A stretch of DNA of 64,000 nucleotides from Pseudomonadota bacterium (GCA_023393525.1 JAEWKZ010000040.1:1-64000), one strand, 5' to 3'; counted from the first letter of the stretch, positions 24,068 to 33,159 are shown. Program-made: numbers and translations. The notes: generated from the sequence alone by a model not told the origin.

Positions 24068-26743
24068 TCAAGAAAGGCCTTTGGGGGAAGCGTCCTGACC
24101 CCGAAGCGAGCGGGACATGCGCCGGGCATAGCCCAGCTGCTCCTCGCGGGTGCGCACCTCGCCGTTCAGGACGGCCCGCTTCACGGCCCGCAGGATGGCG
24201 GCATAGCGGGGCCCGGGCTCAAGCCCCGTTTTCCTGATGTCCGCGCCCGTGACCAGGATGCCGACGTCCTGCAAATAGGTGAGGTAGTGGGAAACGGCTT
24301 TCTTCAGATCCTGCTTGCGCTGCTTGGCCATGGTGTAGAGCAGCCCTTCCAGGGACAGGAGAGAGAGGATGTCGTGAAGATCGGCCGGAGTGCCCGCGTT
24401 TTTTCCCCATTGCGCCAGCTGCATGGCCACATGGCGCAGCTGGCGGCGGGTGGACTCCACCAGTTCGATCCGTTTCGGCGGAAATTGCAGGCGCGAGGTC
24501 AGGGCCTGGACCTGCTTGGCGTCGAATCCGGACACCAGCCCCAGGAAATAGACGATCCAGATGTCGGGGGCCTGTTCGCGGAAAAGGAGCTTGTACCAGG
24601 TGATGACCTTCTCGATCTCTTCCAGCAGGGCTTCCTTGGTCTGGGGGAAGCTCAGCAGGGGGTGGATCTCCTGCAGGAGGCCCAGGTCGCGCATGCGGAT
24701 GAAGGCTTCCACCGGCGCGCTGTCCTCGGCCAGCAGGCGCAGCTCGTGGCGGATGCGCGCGCCGGAGAGCTTTTGGAAGATGTTCAGGCGCACCGCGTTC
24801 TTGATCAAACGCTCGGTCTGCGAGCCGATCTTGAACTGGAAGCGTTGCTCGAAGCGGATGGCGCGGATGATGCGCGTCGGATCTTCGACAAAGGACAGGG
24901 AGTGCAGGACGCGGATCACGCCGTCCTTCAAATCCTGCTGCCCGCCGAAAAAATCGACCAGGCGGCCGAAGTGCGGAGGGCAGAGGTGGATGGCCAGGGT
25001 GTTGATGGAAAAATCGCGGCGATACAGGTCCATCTTGAGCGAGGAGAGTTCGACGATGGGCAGTGCGGCCGGGTATTCATAGTATTCAAGGCGGGCGGTG
25101 GCCACGTCGATCTTCTGCCCGCCGGGCAGGATGAGCACTGCGGTGCGGAATTTGAGGTGCGGACGAACCCGCGCCCCGATCCGGCCCGCCAGGTCCTGGG
25201 CAAAGGCGACGCCGTCTCCCTCCACCACCAGATCGATGTCGTCGTTGGGAATTCCCAGGAGCATGTCGCGCACGAACCCGCCCACTGCGTAGACCTCGAC
25301 GCCCAGCTCCTGTCCGGCCTGACCGGCAAGTTTCAGCAGGGACACGATGTCCCCCGGCAGGCGTTCGAGCAGAAGCTGGCGGATGTTCTTTTCCTGGCGC
25401 TTGTCCGAAAGCAGGGATTCCGGAATTCGCGCCGGTTCCTGCACCATGAGGTTGATCAAATCCGTGCGCGTGATGACCCCGACCAGCTCCTGTCCGCGCA
25501 GCACCGGTACGAGGCGCTGGCGGTGCCCCAGGATGATTTCCATGACCTGATAGAGGTCCTGCTCCTCGGTCACGAAAAGAAAATCCTCGAGCATGTATTC
25601 CGTGACCTGTTCTCCGCCGAGGCCATGTCCGACCGCCTTTTCAGCCACACTGTTCTCGATGATGCCGCAGACCTGATCCCCGTATTCGACCACGGGCAGG
25701 GCCTTCAGGCCGTAACGGACCATGACTTCGGCGGCCTGGGCCACGCTCTGCGAGGCCTCGATGCGTACCACGGGCGAGGACATGAAATCCCTGACCACCA
25801 TCTGCGGATTGATGAGGGAGTAGAGCAAGGCGAAAAGCTCATCCTTTACTTGAGAAATGGTGCGATCCTTGATAGAGGCCGAAGCCGCGTAGGCGTGGCC
25901 GCCGCCTCCGAAAGAGGAACAGACCGTGCCCACGTCCACTTCCTGGACCTTGCTGCGGGCCACGAGCTGGATGCGGTCGCCCATGTGGCCGATGGCGAAC
26001 AGGACGCGGATGTTCTCCATGTCCATGAGCTTGTGGGTCAAGAGGGCGAAGTCACCGACGTAGGAGTCGAGGGAGACTTCGGCTATGACGATGTCGACGC
26101 CGTTTATGGTGTGGCTGGAGGCGGAGTCGATGAGCTCGGACAGGATGGCGACCTGTTCCGTGGACAGTTCGCGACTCATGATGTCGCGAATGACGTCGAG
26201 GTCCATGCCCATGGTCCTGAGCCAGGCCGCGGCCTCGAAATCGTGCTCCGTGGTGGATTTGAAGGTGAAGCCGCCAGTGTCCTCGAAAATCCCCAGGCCC
26301 ATGATCGTCGCTTCGTCGGGGCTCACGGTCAGGGATTTTTCACGCAGTTTCTCGATGATGATGGACGTGGTCGCGCCCCAGGGGCGGTAGATGTCGATGC
26401 GGCCTTCAAGGGCGCCTTCGCTGGCCGGATGGTGATCGTAGAGATGGATTTCCAGATCCGGCACTTCAAGGAGCGGTTCGACATGACCGAGCCGGGCCCG
26501 CTGCCTGGTGTCCACGACGACCAGCAGGCCCACCTCCTGCGGATCGATGTCCTTCATGCTTTTGAAATTGAAGAGGTACATGGCGCTCTGGATGAAGTAG
26601 TCCTTGAGCGAGCTCTCCTGCGTGCCGGGAAAGACCAGGAGGGCGTCCGGATAGAGCTTGCTGGCCGCGATCATGGCGGCCAGGGCGTCGAAGTCGGCGT
26701 TGGCGTGGCAGGTGATGACGGTTTTCGAGAGGGCTTGGGACAT
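24068..26743 (-). CDS. DHH-CBS-tRNA nucleotidyltransferase fusion (A-adding/poly(A) polymerase-like)
   Basis: An 891-residue fusion. Residues about 1-310 form a DHH/DHHA1 phosphoesterase (CHANADFDA, LYDHHPAS, GGGGHAYAA). Two CBS domains follow (about 315-445). The C-terminal half is a class II tRNA nucleotidyltransferase/poly(A) polymerase head, with GGFVRDMLLGIPNDDIDLVVEGD carrying the Gly-Gly and metal aspartates, and then the helical neck. In some bacteria such fusions act as tRNA-maturing A-adding or CCA-adding enzymes; the DHH part may be an RNA or nucleotide hydrolase. All key motifs look intact. It begins one base after the Xer gene stop, so the two are co-transcribed. Confidence 0.9.
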   Translation of the reverse strand: MSQALSKTVITCHANADFDALAAMIAASKLYPDALLVFPGTQESSLKDYFIQSAMYLFNFKSMKDIDPQEVGLLVVVDTRQRARLGHVEPLLEVPDLEIHLYDHHPASEGALEGRIDIYRPWGATTSIIIEKLREKSLTVSPDEATIMGLGIFEDTGGFTFKSTTEHDFEAAAWLRTMGMDLDVIRDIMSRELSTEQVAILSELIDSASSHTINGVDIVIAEVSLDSYVGDFALLTHKLMDMENIRVLFAIGHMGDRIQLVARSKVQEVDVGTVCSSFGGGGHAYAASASIKDRTISQVKDELFALLYSLINPQMVVRDFMSSPVVRIEASQSVAQAAEVMVRYGLKALPVVEYGDQVCGIIENSVAEKAVGHGLGGEQVTEYMLEDFLFVTEEQDLYQVMEIILGHRQRLVPVLRGQELVGVITRTDLINLMVQEPARIPESLLSDKRQEKNIRQLLLERLPGDIVSLLKLAGQAGQELGVEVYAVGGFVRDMLLGIPNDDIDLVVEGDGVAFAQDLAGRIGARVRPHLKFRTAVLILPGGQKIDVATARLEYYEYPAALPIVELSSLKMDLYRRDFSINTLAIHLCPPHFGRLVDFFGGQQDLKDGVIRVLHSLSFVEDPTRIIRAIRFEQRFQFKIGSQTERLIKNAVRLNIFQKLSGARIRHELRLLAEDSAPVEAFIRMRDLGLLQEIHPLLSFPQTKEALLEEIEKVITWYKLLFREQAPDIWIVYFLGLVSGFDAKQVQALTSRLQFPPKRIELVESTRRQLRHVAMQLAQWGKNAGTPADLHDILSLLSLEGLLYTMAKQRKQDLKKAVSHYLTYLQDVGILVTGADIRKTGLEPGPRYAAILRAVKRAVLNGEVRTREEQLGYARRMSRSLRGQDASPKGLS

Positions 26744-26744
26744 G

Positions 26745-27623
26745 TCAGGACCGTGGGTGGAATTTGCGGTGCAGGGCGGCCATGCGCGCGGACTGTACAT
26801 GGGTGTAGATTTCCGTGGCCATGATGTCGCTGTGGCCGAGCAGGATCTGCACGGTGCGCAGGTCGGCTCCGCCTTCGAGCAGATGCGTGGCGAAGGAGTG
26901 GCGCAGGGTGTGCGGGGAAACCGGTCTGTTTATGCCCGCCTCCAGCGCGTAGCGGCGCAGCAGTTTCCAGATTCCCTGGCGGGACAGGCCAAGGCCCGAA
27001 CGGTTCAGAAAGGCCATGTCGACCTTGGGGCCGAACAGCGGACGCCACTGCCGCAGATAGGACAGAAAGAGGCCCACCGCCGAATCGTGCAACGGCACGT
27101 AGCGCTCCTTGCTGCCCTTGCCCACGACGCGCAGCAGTCCGGCCTGAGGGTCGAAATCCGGCACGGCCAGCGCCGCCAGTTCGGACACGCGCAGCCCGCA
27201 GGCATAGAGAAGTTCGAGCATGGTGCGGTCGCGCACGCCCAGACGGTCGGTCATGACCGGGCGCGCCAAAAGGGCGGTGACCTCCTCCCGGGACAGCACT
27301 TCGGGGAGCTTGCGGACCAGCTTGGGGCTGTCCAGCAAGGCGGCGGGGCTGGAGGGCAGGAAGCGCTCCTGCACCAGGAATTCGAAAAAGCCGCGCAGAC
27401 TGGAGAGGTTGCGGGCCAGGGAGGTGTTTTTGAGTCCCTTGCGACGCAGGTGGACCATGTAAAGGAAGAGGGCATGTTCGTCGATGCGTCGCGGATCGCC
27501 GCCCACCTCCGAGAGAAATTCACGGAAGAACAGCAGGTCCGAGCCATAGGCCTCGACGGTTTTTTCGGCCAGACCACGGATGACGGTCAGATGCTGGAGG
27601 TAGGCGTCGATTTCTTCGTGCAT
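26745..27623 (-). CDS. Tyrosine recombinase of the XerC/XerD family
   Basis: A 292-residue recombinase with an N-terminal SAM-like core-binding domain (about 1-90) and a catalytic domain. The catalytic set is complete: Arg in LRVSELA, Lys in KGSKERYVP, HxxR in SPHTLRHSFATH, His in LGHSDI and Tyr in EIYTHV. Length and layout match chromosomal XerC/D, which resolve chromosome dimers at dif. It is not next to an obvious phage or integron, so a housekeeping role is most likely. The start at 27623 is preferred because longer starts run into the divergent folK promoter. Confidence 0.9.
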   Translation of the reverse strand: MHEEIDAYLQHLTVIRGLAEKTVEAYGSDLLFFREFLSEVGGDPRRIDEHALFLYMVHLRRKGLKNTSLARNLSSLRGFFEFLVQERFLPSSPAALLDSPKLVRKLPEVLSREEVTALLARPVMTDRLGVRDRTMLELLYACGLRVSELAALAVPDFDPQAGLLRVVGKGSKERYVPLHDSAVGLFLSYLRQWRPLFGPKVDMAFLNRSGLGLSRQGIWKLLRRYALEAGINRPVSPHTLRHSFATHLLEGGADLRTVQILLGHSDIMATEIYTHVQSARMAALHRKFHPRS

Positions 27624-27685
27624 TCCCGGCAAGGTACATCTGGCCCCTTGCCTGCACAAGCTGAAAAAGGTAGCTTTTTCACCCA

Positions 27686-28210
27686 ATGCCCAAACCAAGC
27701 GACGTACTCGCATACCTGAGTCTGGGGTCCAACATGGGCGACCCCGTGGCCAATGTCCGCCAGGCTTTGAAAATCATGGACTCCGCGACCGGCCTGTCCG
27801 TGGAAGCGGTGTCTCCCGTCTTTCGAACGGAGCCGCAGGGCGTGCGCGACCAGGAATGGTTCGCCAACTGCGTGGCGCGCCTGCGCGTGGACGCAGCCAT
27901 TTCCCCCGAAGCCCTGCTCGATATCCTGGCCGGGATCGAGGCGGGAATGGGCCGGGAGCGCAAAGAGCGATGGGGGCCGCGGATCATCGATATCGACATC
28001 CTCCTCTACGCGGACGAGCAGTGGGATTCTCCCCGACTGAAGATTCCTCATCCGCGCATGCTCGAACGGGCGTTCGTACTCGTTCCGCTCATGCATCTGG
28101 CTCCGGACATCCGCATCCGGGACCTTTCTCCATCACAGTGGCTGTCCAAACTCCAGTATCGCGTGGAAGAAGACCGGATTTCACAGGCCACAAACGTTAT
28201 TTCGAGGTGA
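27686..28210 (+). CDS. folK: 2-amino-4-hydroxy-6-hydroxymethyldihydropteridine pyrophosphokinase
   Basis: A 174-residue HPPK that pyrophosphorylates hydroxymethyl-dihydropterin in folate synthesis. The signature LSLGSNMGDP opens the protein. The RWGPRIIDIDILLY motif with the two metal aspartates lies near residue 95-108 and PHPRMLERAFVL follows. It starts 62 bases from the divergent xer gene and is followed after three bases by a small membrane protein, so folK leads the plus-strand transcript ending at the transaldolase terminator. Confidence 0.95.
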   Translation: MPKPSDVLAYLSLGSNMGDPVANVRQALKIMDSATGLSVEAVSPVFRTEPQGVRDQEWFANCVARLRVDAAISPEALLDILAGIEAGMGRERKERWGPRIIDIDILLYADEQWDSPRLKIPHPRMLERAFVLVPLMHLAPDIRIRDLSPSQWLSKLQYRVEEDRISQATNVISR

Positions 28211-28213
28211 ACA

Positions 28214-28465
28214 ATGCTCAAGTTTGTCATTCTGGCCGTTGCCTGCTTCATTCTTTACAAACTCATCACCAACGACAAGAAGAAAAAAGTCGATGTTAAA
28301 CAGAAGCATGAGGAAAAACTGGCCAAGGAAGGCGTGCTGGTCAAGGACCCGGTGTGCGGGACCTACGTTTCCAAGGATTCGGACATCAGGATCAAGGAAG
28401 GCGAAGAGGTGCGCTGCTTCTGCAGCTACGAATGCCGGGACAAATACTTGAAAATGATCGACTAA
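28214..28465 (+). CDS. Small membrane-anchored protein with a YHS/TRASH-like cysteine site
   Basis: An 83-residue protein. One N-terminal hydrophobic helix (about 2-18) is followed by a lysine-rich stretch, then DPVCGTYV...CFCSYECRDKY. This resembles YHS/TRASH-type metal-binding treble-clef motifs and the PP0621 group of small bacterial proteins. Function is not known; it probably sits in the inner membrane with a metal-bound domain facing one side. It is tightly packed between folK and the transaldolase gene. Confidence 0.75.
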   Translation: MLKFVILAVACFILYKLITNDKKKKVDVKQKHEEKLAKEGVLVKDPVCGTYVSKDSDIRIKEGEEVRCFCSYECRDKYLKMID

Positions 28466-28478
28466 AAGAGGAGGGGGC

Positions 28479-29126
28479 ATGAAATTCTTCATCGATACCG
28501 CGAATCTGGAAGAAATAAGGGCCGCCATGGACATGGGGCTCGTGGACGGCGTGACGACCAACCCGTCGCTGATGTCCAAGGAGGCGGGGGACTGGCGGGC
28601 GATCGCGGCGGAAATCTGCCGTCTGGTGCCGGGGCCTGTCAGCCTGGAGGTCGTAGCCCTGGATGCCGAAGGCATGGTCCGCGAAGCCAAGGATCTGATG
28701 CAGTACGGCCCCAATGTCGTGGTCAAGGTGCCCATGACGGCGGAAGGTCTGAAGGCGGTACGCATTCTCAGGTCAATGGACATCGAAACCAACGTGACCC
28801 TGGTCTTTTCCGCCGCCCAGGCGCTTCTGGCGGCCAAGGCCGGAGCCGCCTACGTCAGCCCGTTCCTGGGCCGGCTGGACGACGTGGGCCAGGACGGCAT
28901 GGAACTGGTGCACCAGATTCTGTCGATTTACGGCAATTACGGATTCACCACGCAGATCATCGCCGCCAGCGTGCGCAGCCCCATGCACGTTCTGGACGCG
29001 GCCATGGCCGGGGCACATATCGCAACCGTGCCGCACAAGATCCTGACCCAGCTCATCGGACACCCCTTGACGGACAAGGGCATCGCCGCGTTTCTCAAAG
29101 ACTGGGAGAAGAAGACCGGAAAATGA
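28479..29126 (+). CDS. Transaldolase (TalC/FSA type)
   Basis: A 215-residue small transaldolase or fructose-6-phosphate aldolase-type enzyme of the pentose phosphate pathway. It opens with MKFFIDTANLEEI and contains GVTTNPSL and the Schiff-base lysine in VVVKVPMT (near residue 85). SPFLGRLDD follows. Length is typical for the TalC/FSA class. An AGAGGAGGG ribosome site supports the start. A strong intrinsic terminator follows 75 bases downstream. Confidence 0.93.
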   Translation: MKFFIDTANLEEIRAAMDMGLVDGVTTNPSLMSKEAGDWRAIAAEICRLVPGPVSLEVVALDAEGMVREAKDLMQYGPNVVVKVPMTAEGLKAVRILRSMDIETNVTLVFSAAQALLAAKAGAAYVSPFLGRLDDVGQDGMELVHQILSIYGNYGFTTQIIAASVRSPMHVLDAAMAGAHIATVPHKILTQLIGHPLTDKGIAAFLKDWEKKTGK

Positions 29127-29140
29127 GGAAATGGGCCGTG

Positions 29141-29193
29141 GGGACTGAAGTGGACGAAATGGACTGAAATGGACGGCATGGACTTGATTGGAC
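29141..29193 (+). repeat. Phased TGGAC repeat after the transaldolase gene
   Basis: TGGAC occurs at 29151, 29160, 29170, 29179 and 29189, with a degenerate copy (GGGAC) at 29141. The spacing alternates nine and ten bases, close to one helical turn. It is non-coding here. Inverted matches to the same word lie beyond the terminator (29262-29271). Confidence 0.65.
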
Positions 29194-29200
29194 CTAGACC

Positions 29201-29235
29201 CGGGTTGGCGCTCAAGCGCTGACCCGTTTTTTTTT
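29201..29235 (+). terminator. Intrinsic terminator of the folK-transaldolase unit
   Basis: A 12-base stem, CGGGT..GCGCT with AGCGC..ACCCG including two G-U pairs, has a two-base loop and is followed by nine T residues (29227-29235). Confidence 0.92.
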
Positions 29236-29288
29236 GTCCGCGCGCGCTGGGCGTCCGTATCGTCCATTTCACACATTTTTCAGAGTCT

Positions 29289-29333
29289 CATAATGAAAAT
29301 TATGTTAACTTTAATAACCGTCAAGGTTATTAA
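29289..29333. promoter_or_regulatory. Two adjacent AT-rich palindromes upstream of an exported protein gene
   Basis: CATAAT-N4-ATTATG (29289-29304) is followed by TTAATAACC-N5-GGTTATTAA (29311-29333), both perfect. They lie 130-175 bases before the start at 29463 in an AT-rich island of a GC-rich genome. They look like operators; no known regulator is matched. The rest of 29127-29462 holds only the TGGAC repeat and the terminator. Confidence 0.55.
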
Positions 29334-29462
29334 ATATCAAGGCATTGCCACCCTCGCCGCTCATTTGCTATGCGATTCGTGGCCAGCGCCTCCATTGGCG
29401 GCCTTTTTCGATCCTGGTACCATCGAGACCCTGAACTGCACCCGACTCAAGTGAGGTCCACC

Positions 29463-29975
29463 ATGAAACCCGTCCGAATTTTGCTGCTCATCCTGTCGAT
29501 TATGCTCGTCGCCGGGCCCGCGTGGGCCGAGACTGAAGACAACTCGACTCCCGGCATGGCCAAGCCCGTTCCGGAACAGCCGGCCCAGAAATCCGAAACC
29601 GCCACCGGCGACACGGTCTCGACCGGCAGATTCCCCCTCGACATCCAGGGCCGGGGCACCGACCAGAGCGGGACCCTGCTTTCCTACAAGCTCAAGGAAG
29701 AAGTCATCGCCAGCAAGCTCTTTGATCTCAAGGTCTCGGAAAAAAAGAAGTTCGTTCTGCACATCGTCACGCAGGCCGAATTTCCGGATCGTCCGAGCAT
29801 TGCCTCTCAGTATTCGATTGTTCTTGTCTATCAGGAAGATGCCGGAACGCTGGCCTATTATCTGAATCACTATCAGGGGCAGGTTCATGCCGAAGCGGTC
29901 ACGGCGGAGATGCAGAAGATACTGGAATGGACCTACGCCAACCTCAAGCGGTACCATTATCTTCTTGAAGAGTGA
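29463..29975 (+). CDS. Exported protein of unknown function
   Basis: A 170-residue protein with a clear signal peptide (residues 1-22, ending AGPAWA). A low-complexity Pro/Glu/Thr-rich linker follows, then an alpha/beta domain of about 115 residues that ends in several aromatic residues. I do not recognise the family. It is probably periplasmic. The chosen start has a GAGGT ribosome site and leaves the signal peptide at the N-terminus, unlike the longer open frame. It is monocistronic, and the two upstream palindromes suggest specific regulation. Confidence 0.75.
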   Translation: MKPVRILLLILSIMLVAGPAWAETEDNSTPGMAKPVPEQPAQKSETATGDTVSTGRFPLDIQGRGTDQSGTLLSYKLKEEVIASKLFDLKVSEKKKFVLHIVTQAEFPDRPSIASQYSIVLVYQEDAGTLAYYLNHYQGQVHAEAVTAEMQKILEWTYANLKRYHYLLEE

Positions 29976-30075
29976 GCGTATTGATTTGTATATCGGTAAG
30001 ATACGAGATTTTTATCGCTTGCCTGGATCACTGGCGGGAGGCGGACATGCGAAGGCCGTCCAACCTGCGCCAAGC

Positions 30076-31236
30076 TCACGGGGTATCGCAGTCATCCTGC
30101 GGAATGAGGCTCATCTTGCGCACATGGAACGGCTCCCGGACCTGACCGAGTCTCGCGGTTTGGCGCAAGAAGACGATGGTCGTCCGGGACAATTCGTAGC
30201 CTTCCGGCACCAGCACGATTTCACGGCCGTCGCGGGTGCCGACCACGGCCCGGGACAGGATCATGCCCGGTTGCAGCTTGTCCAGGGTGACCTCTATTTC
30301 GCTTTGGTCGATGCGGCTGAGTTCCGTCTCCATGGCCGCGAGCATGGCTCGCGGATATTGGGCGCGGCGCATGCGCGCCAGGATCGCCCCGCCTTCCATT
30401 TTTTCGTAGCAGGCCAGGCGGTAGTCCATGGCCATGGCCAAAAGCGCCGCGCTCTGTGTCGTTTTTCCACCCTCTTCAAATTGCCCGCCGCGAAGCATGA
30501 ATTCCGCATACTCTTTCAGGATTTCCGTCACATCTTTGAGCTGCGGCAGGTGGCGCACCCATTCCACGGCCTGCTCCGGATGCCGCGCGAAGAGCACGCG
30601 CTCGTCCTCCGTCAGCGCCTGCCCGGAGGTGATTTTTTCCAGCAGCGCCGGAGGCAGTGCGATCAGGCCGACGACGGACAGCAGGAAGGCCGTTTCCGCC
30701 AGCGTGGGGTCGGCGTGGCGCATGTTCCGGCACAGGCCCCGCAGGATCGGCAGCACCGGACTGATCATGTCCCGGACATCGCTGCGCAGCCAGCAGACGA
30801 GCTCGTGCACGGCCTTGGCGAAGATGGCGTGGACTTCGTTCACGTTCCGGGTTGCTGACGAAATGCGCTTGAAACGAACTATTGCGTCCTCCACGACCTT
30901 GATCAGCCTGTCGTCGGCGCACGACGCGGGCAAGACGTGAAAGATCTGGCCGTCGTTGACGGCCCGCATCAGCGCCGCCGCATCAAGGGGCGCTTTGCTG
31001 ACCAGCACGCGAGTGCTCTCCGGGCACAATTTCCCGGCCCGGGCCATGAATTCGACGCCGTCCATCTCGGCCATGGAGAATTCGGCCAGAATCACGGCGT
31101 AGGGCCCTTCTTCGGCGATTCGTTGCAGTCCAAGGCGCGGCCCCAGGGCGATGTGGGTCTCGAAATTCTTGCGCAGCCTGCGCTGCATGACCGTCAGGGC
31201 CTTGCCGTCGGAGTCCACTATCAAAACGGAATTCAT
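30076..31236 (-). CDS. Response regulator-like protein with degenerate receiver and degenerate HD-GYP domain
   Basis: A 386-residue protein. The receiver-like domain (about 1-120) starts MNSVLIVDSDGK but has Glu52 where the phosphorylated Asp normally lies (VILAEFSM). The helical domain after about 160 resembles HD-GYP output domains (ALTEDERVLFARHPEQ), yet the HD, HHE and GYP residues are all replaced. It therefore probably does not hydrolyse c-di-GMP and is not phosphorylated in the usual way; it may act by protein contacts. It overlaps the topB stop codon by ATGA. The chosen start has an AGAGGTGA ribosome site. Confidence 0.75.
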   Translation of the reverse strand: MNSVLIVDSDGKALTVMQRRLRKNFETHIALGPRLGLQRIAEEGPYAVILAEFSMAEMDGVEFMARAGKLCPESTRVLVSKAPLDAAALMRAVNDGQIFHVLPASCADDRLIKVVEDAIVRFKRISSATRNVNEVHAIFAKAVHELVCWLRSDVRDMISPVLPILRGLCRNMRHADPTLAETAFLLSVVGLIALPPALLEKITSGQALTEDERVLFARHPEQAVEWVRHLPQLKDVTEILKEYAEFMLRGGQFEEGGKTTQSAALLAMAMDYRLACYEKMEGGAILARMRRAQYPRAMLAAMETELSRIDQSEIEVTLDKLQPGMILSRAVVGTRDGREIVLVPEGYELSRTTIVFLRQTARLGQVREPFHVRKMSLIPQDDCDTP

Positions 31237-33095
31237 GAGTTCACCTCTCTGCGCGCCGACCTTTCCGGAGCGACGGGGCACGCGGGCGGACGGACGTTGC
31301 TGCTCTTGACCCTGCCCACCCCCGAACTGACCATCTCCCGGACCTGATGCATGAACACGCCGTAGGCGTATGCCCCCTGCTCCATTTCCTTGAGGCGTTT
31401 TTCCCATTCTCCGGTCAGTTCGGGCGAAGCCACCTGCGGGATCATGGAACAGACCACGTCCACAGCCCAGCAGCCGAGATCCGTGGCCACCAGACGCTTG
31501 CCGTCCTTGCCGATATACTTCCTGGCGAGCAGGGTTTCAATGATCTGGGCGCGGGTGGCCGGCGTGCCGAGGCCGCGTTCTTTCATGGCCTCCCGCAGCT
31601 CCTCGTCGTCGACCAGCTTGCCCGCCGTTTCCATGGCCGCCAGCAGCGTGGCGTCGGTGAAATGCGCCGGAGGCTTGGTCTTGTGCGCGACCAGCTCCAG
31701 GCTCTGGGCCGTGACGGCCGCGCCCTTGCGCAGGTTCGGCAGGGGGTTGTCCTCGGATGCCCGCCAGGGTTCGGCCTCGAGCCAGCCCTTGTCCTGGAAT
31801 ATCTTGCCCGTGGCCCGGTAGCGGTGCCCTTCCACCCCGATCCACAGCGTCGAGCCGGCAAAGGTGGCGTCATCCATGAAGGCCGCGGCGAAACGTCTGC
31901 AGATCATTTCGTAAACGGCCCACTCATCCTTGCCCAGAGTGGCCGGATTGGCGCGCAGGGCCGTGGGGATGATGGCGTGGTGATCCGAGACCTTCTTGTC
32001 GTTGACGCATTCGAACTTTTTCTTGCCGCCATTGATGTTGGCCGCGGCCGCCTGCGAGATTTCGGGAAAATGGGCGTAGACCGCGCGCATGTTCTCCAGA
32101 CATTCCGCGAAAAGCTCTGCTGTCAGATGCCTGGAATCGGTTCGCGGATAGGTGATGAGCTTTCGTTTTTCGTAAAGATCCTGGGCGATGGAGAGCGTCT
32201 GCTGGGCCGAAAAACCAAGCCGCGAATTGGCTTCCTTCTGCAGGTTGGTCAAATCGAAGAGCAGGGGCGGCTTCTGCCTGCCCTTCTTCTTTTCCATTTC
32301 GAGCACTTCACCGTCCCTGCCGACGCAGGCATCGGCCACGACCCGCCCTTCCTCCATGTTCCAGATCTTGGAATCCTTGAAATCCGGCGGCGCGAACCAG
32401 GTGGCCTTGAAGTTCTCGGTCCCATGGGCGAACTCGCCCTCCACGGTCCAATAATCCCGGGGCGTGAAATTTTCGATTTCACGTCTGCGCTCGACCAGGA
32501 GCTTGAGGACCGGGGTCTGCACCCGTCCGACAGTGATCAAGCTGCCTGCGCGCAGCGTGAAGAGGCGGGAGAAATTCATGCCCACCAGCCAATCGGCCTC
32601 GGCTCGGGCAAAGGCTGCGTGCCCCAGGTTTCTTTTTTCCTCTCCGCTGACCATGCCGGCGAAGGCCTTTTGCAGGCCTTTTTCGGTCATGTCGTTGGCC
32701 CAGAGGCGTTTGATCGGCTTGGCGCATCCGGCCAGCAGATAGATGCGGCGAAATATCAGCTCACCCTCCCGGCCCGCGTCCGTGGCGTTGACGACGGTCT
32801 CTATATCGTCATCGAGCAGGAACTTGCGGATGATCGCGTACTGCTTGGCCGTGGACGGAAGAATTCCCAGCGTGAACCGCGTGGGCAGCATGGGCAGCTG
32901 GCGCATGGACCAGCGTCCGGACCAGGCCGGGTTCTGCTCGGCCGGTTCGGCGATGTTGACCAGGTGCCCCACGGCCCAGGTGACCACGTGGCCGGGCCCT
33001 TGCAAACAGCCGTCGCCGCGCCCTTTCACGCCAAGCACCGAGGCCAGTTCGCGGGCCACGGAAGGTTTTTCGGCGATGATCAATGTCCTGGGCAC
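31233..33095 (-). CDS. topB: DNA topoisomerase III
   Basis: A 620-residue type IA topoisomerase that decatenates DNA. The Toprim domain begins at once (TLIIAEKPSVARELA) and contains the acidic DAGREGELIFRR triad. The catalytic tyrosine is in LITYPRTDSRHL. Overall length is close to E. coli TopB (653) without the extra zinc fingers of TopA. The start is taken as GTG at 33095, preceded by AGAGGGG; an in-frame ATG ten codons earlier lacks a good ribosome site. The next gene overlaps its stop. Confidence 0.93.
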   Translation of the reverse strand: MPRTLIIAEKPSVARELASVLGVKGRGDGCLQGPGHVVTWAVGHLVNIAEPAEQNPAWSGRWSMRQLPMLPTRFTLGILPSTAKQYAIIRKFLLDDDIETVVNATDAGREGELIFRRIYLLAGCAKPIKRLWANDMTEKGLQKAFAGMVSGEEKRNLGHAAFARAEADWLVGMNFSRLFTLRAGSLITVGRVQTPVLKLLVERRREIENFTPRDYWTVEGEFAHGTENFKATWFAPPDFKDSKIWNMEEGRVVADACVGRDGEVLEMEKKKGRQKPPLLFDLTNLQKEANSRLGFSAQQTLSIAQDLYEKRKLITYPRTDSRHLTAELFAECLENMRAVYAHFPEISQAAAANINGGKKKFECVNDKKVSDHHAIIPTALRANPATLGKDEWAVYEMICRRFAAAFMDDATFAGSTLWIGVEGHRYRATGKIFQDKGWLEAEPWRASEDNPLPNLRKGAAVTAQSLELVAHKTKPPAHFTDATLLAAMETAGKLVDDEELREAMKERGLGTPATRAQIIETLLARKYIGKDGKRLVATDLGCWAVDVVCSMIPQVASPELTGEWEKRLKEMEQGAYAYGVFMHQVREMVSSGVGRVKSSNVRPPACPVAPERSARREVNS

Positions 33096-33159
33096 GTGAT
33101 CCCCTCTGTCCGGCGCAAAGCGCAAAGCCCTGTCACCAGGCGGCGCCGGCCCGAATCAA

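Noticed and set aside
28466..28478. Separate transcription start for the transaldolase gene
   Set aside because: The 13-base gap leaves no space for a promoter; the gene is read with folK and the small membrane protein.
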